This document shows positions 7,224 to 11,161 of a DNA stretch of 11,161 nt, in pieces (position 1 is the stretch's first letter; the number at the start of each line of letters is the position of its first letter). Source of the stretch: an uncultured cyanobacterium (lineage in GTDB: Bacteria > Cyanobacteriota > Cyanobacteriia > Cyanobacteriales > Chroococcidiopsidaceae); NCBI GenBank assembly GCA_946221495.1, contig CAMIFA010000162.1, positions 1-11,161 on the forward strand. The letters are read 5' to 3'. The position numbers and the translations under genes were made by a program. Under the pieces are notes generated by a model. That model ran no database searches, was not told where the DNA came from, and saw only the letters and a list, made by a program, of their open reading frames with translations.

Positions 7224-8630
7224 ATGAATTCATGGCAATTATTTACTTTAGCTAATGTACCGCTAGGAAAGTTTAAAGGCGCAAGCTGGCTGCACCGTAC
7301 TTTAGTGGGCTTACTCCACTCTTGGCGGCACAGTAGTTGGCTAATGCAATGGGCAGAAGAACTATCGGCTGTGTTAGTTAGCTTAGTTTTTGCGCTAGCG
7401 CCGTTTGTATCTAATACCTTGGTAGGCATCTTACTAGTTGCCTGTGCTGGTTTTTGGCTGCTGCTAACTTTATCTGATGAAACTGATACTGGGCTAACCC
7501 CAATTCATATAGTGCTGTTGCTCTACTGGGGAATTACAACGGTAGCAACAGCTTTATCGCCAGTAAAAGCAGCAGCATTTACTGGTTGGACGAAATTAAC
7601 ACTTTATTTAGTTTTATTTGCTCTAACAGCAAGAATACTGCGATCGCCGCGTATCCGTTCTTGGTTGATTACTCTGTACCTTCATGTAGCTTTAGTTGTC
7701 AGTATTTACGGCATCCGGCAAAAGTTTTTTGGCGTAAAAGCGCTAGCCACTTGGAACGATCCCACATCAACTTTAGCCCAAGAAACGCGAGTTTTTAGCT
7801 ATCTAGGCAATCCTAACCTGTTAGCTGATTATCTAATACCAGCAGTTATCTTGAGTTTGATGGCAGTATTTGTTTGGCAACGCCGGATACCGAAAGCTTT
7901 AGCACTGACTATGTTTATCGCTAACTGCGCTTGTTTGTATTTCACTGGCAGTCGCGGCGGTTGGATTGGACTTGTAGTAGCGTTGGCGGCGCTTGTAGTC
8001 TTGCTACGCTATTGGTGGGCTGAGTATTTACCGCGTTTTTGGCGTACCTGGCTTTTACCGATTATTGGGGGGAGTTTTGTAAGTTTGTTGGTACTGGGGA
8101 TGCTATTTATAGAACCATTACGGCTGCGGGTTCTCAGTATCTTTGCTGGGCGAGAGGATAGTAGTAATAATTTCCGGATTAATGTTTGGTTAGCTGTAAT
8201 TGACATGATCCGCGATCGCCCAATTCTCGGTATTGGTCCTGGTAATACTGCCTTTAATAAAGTTTACCCTTTGTATCAGCAACCAAAGTACACAGCTTTA
8301 AGTGCTTATTCGATTTTTCTAGAAATTGCTGTAGAAGCTGGCTTAATTGGCTTGACTTGTTTTTTGTGGTTTTTAATAGTTACCTTTAATCAAGGATGGA
8401 TACAGCTACAAAGGCTACGAAAAACTGGCACTTCTCAGGGATTTTGGTTAATTGGGGCGATTGCTACTTTGCTTGGTATGCTAGCTCATAACACTGTAGA
8501 TACAGTTTGGTATCGCCCGGAAATTAATACACTTTGGTGGTTAATGGTAGCTTTAATTGCTAGTTATTATCGTCCTTCGCCAGAACCAGACTCAGTAAGG
8601 TTATTAGCTTGGGAAGAATCTCCTAACTAA
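7224..8630 (+). CDS. ictB: IctB-family polytopic membrane protein (O-antigen-ligase-like)
   Basis: A 468-residue protein, close to the length of Synechococcus IctB. There are about ten hydrophobic segments, including 46-63, 65-82, 93-110, 122-138, 147-163, 200-217, 225-240, 246-263, 276-295, 366-388 and 408-424. Family hallmarks are the IYGIRQKFFG and LGNPNLLADYL stretches (about 161-204), FTGSRGGWIG (240-249), GIGPGNTAFNKVYPLYQ in the Wzy_C region (336-352), and AHNTVDTVWYRPEINTLWW near the end. IctB was first described as involved in inorganic carbon accumulation. Its fold is that of O-antigen ligases and polymerases (Wzy_C), so direct bicarbonate transport is doubtful and a glycan-related role is plausible. 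The ATG at 7224 has GGAG 9 bases upstream. A terminator follows at 8651, so the unit ends here. It is preceded by a 185-bp spacer after the pseudokinase. Confidence 0.93.
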   Translation: MNSWQLFTLANVPLGKFKGASWLHRTLVGLLHSWRHSSWLMQWAEELSAVLVSLVFALAPFVSNTLVGILLVACAGFWLLLTLSDETDTGLTPIHIVLLLYWGITTVATALSPVKAAAFTGWTKLTLYLVLFALTARILRSPRIRSWLITLYLHVALVVSIYGIRQKFFGVKALATWNDPTSTLAQETRVFSYLGNPNLLADYLIPAVILSLMAVFVWQRRIPKALALTMFIANCACLYFTGSRGGWIGLVVALAALVVLLRYWWAEYLPRFWRTWLLPIIGGSFVSLLVLGMLFIEPLRLRVLSIFAGREDSSNNFRINVWLAVIDMIRDRPILGIGPGNTAFNKVYPLYQQPKYTALSAYSIFLEIAVEAGLIGLTCFLWFLIVTFNQGWIQLQRLRKTGTSQGFWLIGAIATLLGMLAHNTVDTVWYRPEINTLWWLMVALIASYYRPSPEPDSVRLLAWEESPN

Positions 8631-8650
8631 AATTGTTTGTACCCAAAAAG

Positions 8651-8681
8651 AAAGCCTTGGATATCTGCACCCAAGGTTTTT
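8651..8681. terminator. Intrinsic terminator, probably bidirectional, between ictB and the WGxxGxxG gene
   Basis: AAAGCCTTGG (8651-8660) pairs with CCAAGGTTTT (8671-8680) around a 10-base loop: a perfect CCTTGG/CCAAGG core extended by one G-T and three A-T pairs. A T-run follows on the + strand, 21 bp after the ictB stop. Read on the - strand, the same hairpin is followed by CTTTCTTTTT, so it can also end the transcript coming from 9068. Confidence 0.85.
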
Positions 8682-8759
8682 CTTACACTTTGCGCTTTTA
8701 TTTATTTTTGGCAAATGATTAAGTGAAACTAGCTCAGACTCATCTTGGATAGATGTCTA

Positions 8760-9068
8760 TTATTCTCTGTAGCCAGTAGTACCACCAACTGGGTTAGGAT
8801 CTTGATAACGTACAGGTTCGCTACGCTTTGCTAGACCAGCCAAACCAGCTAAACCTAATAATCCTAGCCAACCCCAATCGAAATCGCGATCGCCTGTCGC
8901 TGCGTCAGTTCCTTGGGTGGTAGTAGTGGTGGTAGTATTTCCAGTAGTGCCAGTGGTAGTATCTCCAGTGGTGCCTGTTGCTGAAGCGGGTAGAGTCAAA
9001 GGTAGAACTGCCATACTTAGAGTTAGGACACCAGCCCCAACAAATTTTGAAAGATTAGAAGATTTCAT
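8760..9068 (-). CDS. Small WGxxGxxG-family exported protein
   Basis: A 102-residue protein of the WGxxGxxG family found in cyanobacteria. Residues 1-30 are a signal peptide: Lys near the start, a hydrophobic core about 9-28, and a plausible cleavage after PASA. A low-complexity Thr/Gly linker (31-60) follows, built from TTG-like units and a run of eight Thr. The signature WGWLGLLG (65-72) leads into a short hydrophobic Gly/Leu/Ala stretch (65-80) ended by KR at 81-82, then a polar tail with a Pro/Gly-rich segment. The layout of signal, linker, hydrophobic segment and basic residues resembles protein-sorting tails, except that a 20-residue tail continues after the basic pair. The role is unknown. 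AGGAA lies 8 bases before the ATG. It is downstream of smpB on the same strand but 252 bp away, so probably a separate unit. Confidence 0.85.
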   Translation of the reverse strand: MKSSNLSKFVGAGVLTLSMAVLPLTLPASATGTTGDTTTGTTGNTTTTTTTQGTDAATGDRDFDWGWLGLLGLAGLAGLAKRSEPVRYQDPNPVGGTTGYRE

Positions 9069-9320
9069 GTTTAAGGTTCCTGGTTGTGTTAAATGTTATT
9101 CATCAATGTATCGGTTAGCTGTCCATTTAAAATCAACCTTGAGCTAGAAACACAACGTTCTTTGCCATCCTACTAGAGAAATAGAAGATTATTAATATTA
9201 GTAATTTCCTAAATTATGCTTGATTATGTTCAGCAATCAGAATAGAAAGAATACGGAAGCCAGGAGGAAACTAATTTTATTCTTTTGAATTGTTTCGTGA
9301 CTTCTTTTTTAGGGAATAAT

Positions 9321-9794
9321 TTAGTAATTTTTCATTGCCCGTTGAATATCACGCTGATCTTGCCGTCGCTTCAAGTCTTCTCGCTTGTCATGGAGCTTTT
9401 TACCTTTGCCAAGCGCTATACTCACTTTAACTAAACCGCGCTTCAGGTACATTTTTAAAGGTACTAAAGTTAAGCCTTGCTGTTCTACCTTGCCGATTAG
9501 CTTCCGAATTTCTTGGCGATGCAACAGCAGTTTACGGGTGCGACGCGGTTCATGGTTAAAATACTGACCACTACTATTATAAGGAGAGATATGAGCGTTG
9601 AGTAGCCATGCTTCGCCATTCCGAATTAAAGCATATCCATCTTGCAAATTTACCTTGCCCGCACGGATTGACTTAACCTCAGTCCCCGTCAATTGAATTC
9701 CTGCTTCGTATGTTTCCAGGATTTCGTATAAATAACGGGCTTGACGGTTATCACTAACTACTTTGTAACCTTCGTTCTTGTCTTTGTCGCTCAT
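9321..9794 (-). CDS. smpB: SsrA-binding protein SmpB
   Basis: SmpB binds tmRNA and carries it to ribosomes stalled on broken messages, enabling trans-translation and tagging of the incomplete peptide. The 157-residue protein has the full family pattern: ETYEAGIQLTGTEVKSIR (27-44) and KVNLQDGYA (47-55), the HISPY turn (69-72), the NHEPRRTRKLLLH segment (80-92), GLTLVPLKMY (107-116) and ALGKGKKLHDKR (127-138). A basic, probably helical tail continues to the C-terminus; it is the part known to act in the decoding site. The length is normal. The tmRNA gene ssrA is not in this window. The ATG at 9794 has no strong ribosome site, only GGAA about 10 bases away. No convincing terminator follows the stop. 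Confidence 0.96.
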   Translation of the reverse strand: MSDKDKNEGYKVVSDNRQARYLYEILETYEAGIQLTGTEVKSIRAGKVNLQDGYALIRNGEAWLLNAHISPYNSSGQYFNHEPRRTRKLLLHRQEIRKLIGKVEQQGLTLVPLKMYLKRGLVKVSIALGKGKKLHDKREDLKRRQDQRDIQRAMKNY

Positions 9795-10173
9795 GTAGAC
9801 TTAATTCCAGCTTCCAGGTTGTGGCAAGCTTTTGGGGCAATTTATTAATATTAAGTCAAAAAGTATAGTTAACTGCCTAGCTTCAGATAGAAGTTGGATT
9901 GAGAGATATGATCAACCCCAAGCAAGCGATCGCTAATAGTAATTTATAGCGCTCAAAACACTAACTCAACTCCTTAACCATAAAGTTAAGTTAATTAACC
10001 TATCTAAAGAATTGAGTTTACCAATACATAACTTCTACACTTCTACCTTGATGTAGTTACTTGCTATTTAACATTATCTATATTATGTATAAATTACAAT
10101 TATAAGCCTTTGTAGTTGTAAATTGCCGCCAGCAATAAATTTATTGGTTGAAAACACTAATTATCTATTACCC
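9795..10173. other. AT-rich divergent spacer between smpB and the NarL-type regulator
   Basis: No gene is visible in these 379 bp. It should contain the promoters of both divergent genes. It holds one HIP1 site (9926-9933), the palindrome GTTAATTAAC (9988-9997), and an imperfect hairpin made by TAAC...TACA and TGTAGTTA at about 10029-10059. A very AT-rich stretch (10060-10103) has several -10-like boxes such as TATATT and TATAAT-like TATAAG. None is paired with a convincing -35, so I do not call a specific promoter. Confidence 0.5.
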
Positions 10174-10830
10174 ATGCCCTTGACGATTCTTATTGTCGAT
10201 GACGATCTAGGAACTCGTCTAGCACTCAGCGATTACCTTGTAATGTCTGGCTACTCTGTCTTAACGGCGGCTGACGGGCAAGAAGCGCTGGCTATGGTTG
10301 AAGATCACCATCCTCATTTAATGGTGACAGATATTGTCATGCCGCAGATGAATGGCTATGAATTAGTACAGCGTGTTCGCCAACATCCAGCATTCCGCTT
10401 ATTACCAGTTATCTTTTTAACATCACGTAATCAAACAGCAGAACGAATTCAAGGCTACCAGTCTGGGGGCGATCTTTATCTGCCTAAACCTTTTGAATTA
10501 GAAGAGTTAGGAGCAGCAATTCGCAATCTTCTAGAGCGATCGCAAATAATTCAAACCGAGTACCGCTTGTCTTATGAAGAAGCTTTACAAACTTTTATGC
10601 ATTCACCAGGAATTCATCCTGAAAATGAGTCACTAATTAATTTAACTGCTCGAGAACGCGAAGTTTTGGTGCTAGTAACTCATGGTTTCTCTAATGCCGA
10701 AATAGGTACTCGTCTACACCTCAGCCCTCGGACAGTGGAAAAGTATGTAAGTAGCTTATTTCGGAAAACCGAAACTAGCAACCGAGCAGAGTTAGTTGGG
10801 TTTGCGATGAAGCATCGGATGGTGGAATAG
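10174..10830 (+). CDS. rre1: NarL/LuxR-type response regulator, Rre1/Ycf29-like
   Basis: A 218-residue regulator. The receiver domain (about 4-122) has acidic residues Asp9/Asp10, phosphoacceptor Asp53 (TDIVMP), Thr83 and Lys105 (LPKPF). A linker of about 30 residues precedes a LuxR-type helix-turn-helix (about 156-218): LTAREREVLVLVTHGFSNAEIG, then LSPRTVEKYVSSLFRKTETSNRAELV. The receiver and the HTH wording match my memory of cyanobacterial Rre1, the homologue of plastid Ycf29, reported to work with the kinase Hik2 in redox or stress signalling; I could not check this by alignment, so the symbol is tentative. The ATG at 10174 (MPLTILIVDDD) is preferred to an in-frame TTG at 10123, whose extra residues are not receiver-like. 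No ribosome site precedes either start. No kinase is adjacent, which is common for orphan cyanobacterial regulators. Confidence 0.9.
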   Translation: MPLTILIVDDDLGTRLALSDYLVMSGYSVLTAADGQEALAMVEDHHPHLMVTDIVMPQMNGYELVQRVRQHPAFRLLPVIFLTSRNQTAERIQGYQSGGDLYLPKPFELEELGAAIRNLLERSQIIQTEYRLSYEEALQTFMHSPGIHPENESLINLTAREREVLVLVTHGFSNAEIGTRLHLSPRTVEKYVSSLFRKTETSNRAELVGFAMKHRMVE

Positions 10831-10848
10831 GAATAACAGGGATCAGTT

Positions 10849-10946
10849 AATAGTTTTAAGTTTTGAGTTTTAAGTAATGAAATTGAAGAAGATTAAGTAA
10901 TTACTTCTTTTAACTCAACACTCAACATTTAAAATTCATAACTATT
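10849..10946. repeat. Imperfect AT-rich inverted repeat with 12-bp palindromic centre
   Basis: The centre is the perfect palindrome AAGTAATTACTT (10894-10905). To the left lie repeated TTTTAAGTTTTGAGTTTTAAG units. To the right lie ACTCAACACTCAACATTTAAAATTC units that match their complement loosely. The whole could fold into a long interrupted hairpin starting about 20 bp after the regulator stop. It may be a degenerate small palindromic element or act in 3' end formation; there is no clean stem plus T-run. Confidence 0.5.
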
Positions 10947-10984
10947 TCTGCCCCTGACTCGTAACCCCTAATCCCTTATTAACG

Positions 10985-11008
10985 TGCTGTAAAAGCCCAT
11001 TACAGGCA
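10985..11008. other. Stem-loop in the right-end spacer
   Basis: CTGTAA (10987-10992) pairs perfectly with TTACAG (11000-11005) around a 7-base loop. Alternatively TGCTGTAA (10985-10992) pairs with TTACAGGCA with one bulged base. It has no T-run, so it is not an intrinsic terminator. Confidence 0.45.
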
Positions 11009-11039
11009 TCTAGGCGTTTGAGTAGCAAGTGAGACAAAA

Positions 11040-11087
11040 ACAACGCTAAGGCTGAAAAGCTTACTATATGAGCTTTTTGAACGTTGT
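11040..11087. terminator. Two-tier hairpin, terminator-like
   Basis: The inner stem pairs AAAAGCTTA (11055-11063) with TGAGCTTTT (11069-11077), 9 pairs including one G-T, around the 5-base loop CTATA. On the + strand the stem ends in a run of five T. An outer stem pairs ACAACG (11040-11045) with CGTTGT (11082-11087). The inner part looks like an intrinsic terminator, but it lies 210 bp after the nearest + strand stop. It may instead end a small RNA or a transcript entering from the right; on the - strand the run after the stem is also CTTTT. Confidence 0.45.
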
Positions 11088-11161
11088 CAAATCGAGAACT
11101 AATTAGTAGACATCTTGCAAAAGGTTAGTTAGTGAAATTAAGCTCATAGTTGTAAAGACCA

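Larger units (their letters stand above)
2..10543. repeat. Dispersed HIP1 octamers (16 copies of GCGATCGC)
   Basis: Copies begin at 2, 1022, 1255, 1275, 1895, 2365, 2623, 2892, 3689, 4392, 5917, 7640, 8212, 8886, 9926 and 10536. All but two (4392 and 9926) fall inside genes, on either strand. A random sequence of this length would hold fewer than one. HIP1 is a hallmark of many cyanobacterial chromosomes and is the main compositional evidence for the host group. Confidence 0.95.
10831..11161. other. Gene-free right-end spacer with several hairpins
   Basis: I find no convincing coding region on either strand in these 331 bp. The stretch holds an AT-rich imperfect inverted repeat (10849-10946), a CTGTAA hairpin (10985-11008) and a two-tier hairpin (11040-11087), each listed separately. 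A C-rich AACCCCTAATCCC segment (10963-10975) is of the kind often scattered in cyanobacterial spacers. Confidence 0.6.

Noticed and set aside
8917..9147. Val/Pro-rich open frame on the + strand opposite the WGxxGxxG gene
   Set aside because: Its composition is the antisense reading of the Thr/Gly-rich linker; the - strand gene has a signal peptide, family motif and ribosome site.
10123..10173. TTG start adding 17 residues to the NarL-type regulator
   Set aside because: The added segment has no receiver-domain character and no ribosome site.
1..11161. Mobile elements, CRISPR, tRNA or rRNA genes
   Set aside because: No transposase, integrase, regularly spaced repeats or cloverleaf-like sequence was seen in the genes or spacers.

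Overview
The window looks like a chromosomal segment of a cyanobacterium. The HIP1 octamer GCGATCGC occurs 16 times in 11.2 kb, far above chance. Several genes belong to families typical of oxygenic phototrophs: GUN4, IctB, the long cyanobacterial form of NADP-isocitrate dehydrogenase, DUF4079 and a small WGxxGxxG protein. Base composition is moderate to AT-rich with AT-rich spacers. I cannot place it to genus. I saw no insertion sequence, prophage, CRISPR array or tRNA/rRNA gene, so this reads as core-type chromosome rather than an accessory island.

Left part (2-2780, + strand): a DUF4079 multi-helix membrane protein cut by the window edge, a membrane-bound sensor histidine kinase and an OmpR/PhoB-type response regulator form a tight operon. 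The first junction overlaps by 1 bp (TAATG) and the second by 4 bp (ATGA). The regulator then runs 19 bp into the 3' end of the convergent icd gene (2762-4213, - strand), leaving no room for a terminator between them.

Middle (4214-8683): icd is divergent from gun4 across a 280-bp spacer that holds several hairpins and a HIP1-centred palindrome. Icd makes 2-oxoglutarate, the precursor of glutamate and therefore of tetrapyrroles. GUN4 stimulates Mg-chelatase on the chlorophyll branch. Next comes a cytosolic GAF-plus-histidine-kinase-like protein whose phosphoacceptor His is Gln and whose ATP-binding boxes are all eroded, so it is very probably a pseudokinase. Then comes ictB, an O-antigen-ligase-like polytopic membrane protein linked to inorganic carbon use, closed by a clear, probably bidirectional terminator.

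Right part (8760-11161): a small secreted or membrane-anchored WGxxGxxG protein and smpB (trans-translation) lie on the - strand. They are followed by a + strand NarL/LuxR-type response regulator that I read as Rre1/Ycf29-like. The last 330 bp have no gene but hold three successive hairpin-forming segments.

The main points for a second look are the degenerate GAF kinase, the DUF4079-kinase-regulator operon as a possible membrane redox or cofactor-sensing system, and the structured right-end spacer. The rest is recognisable cyanobacterial housekeeping and regulation.
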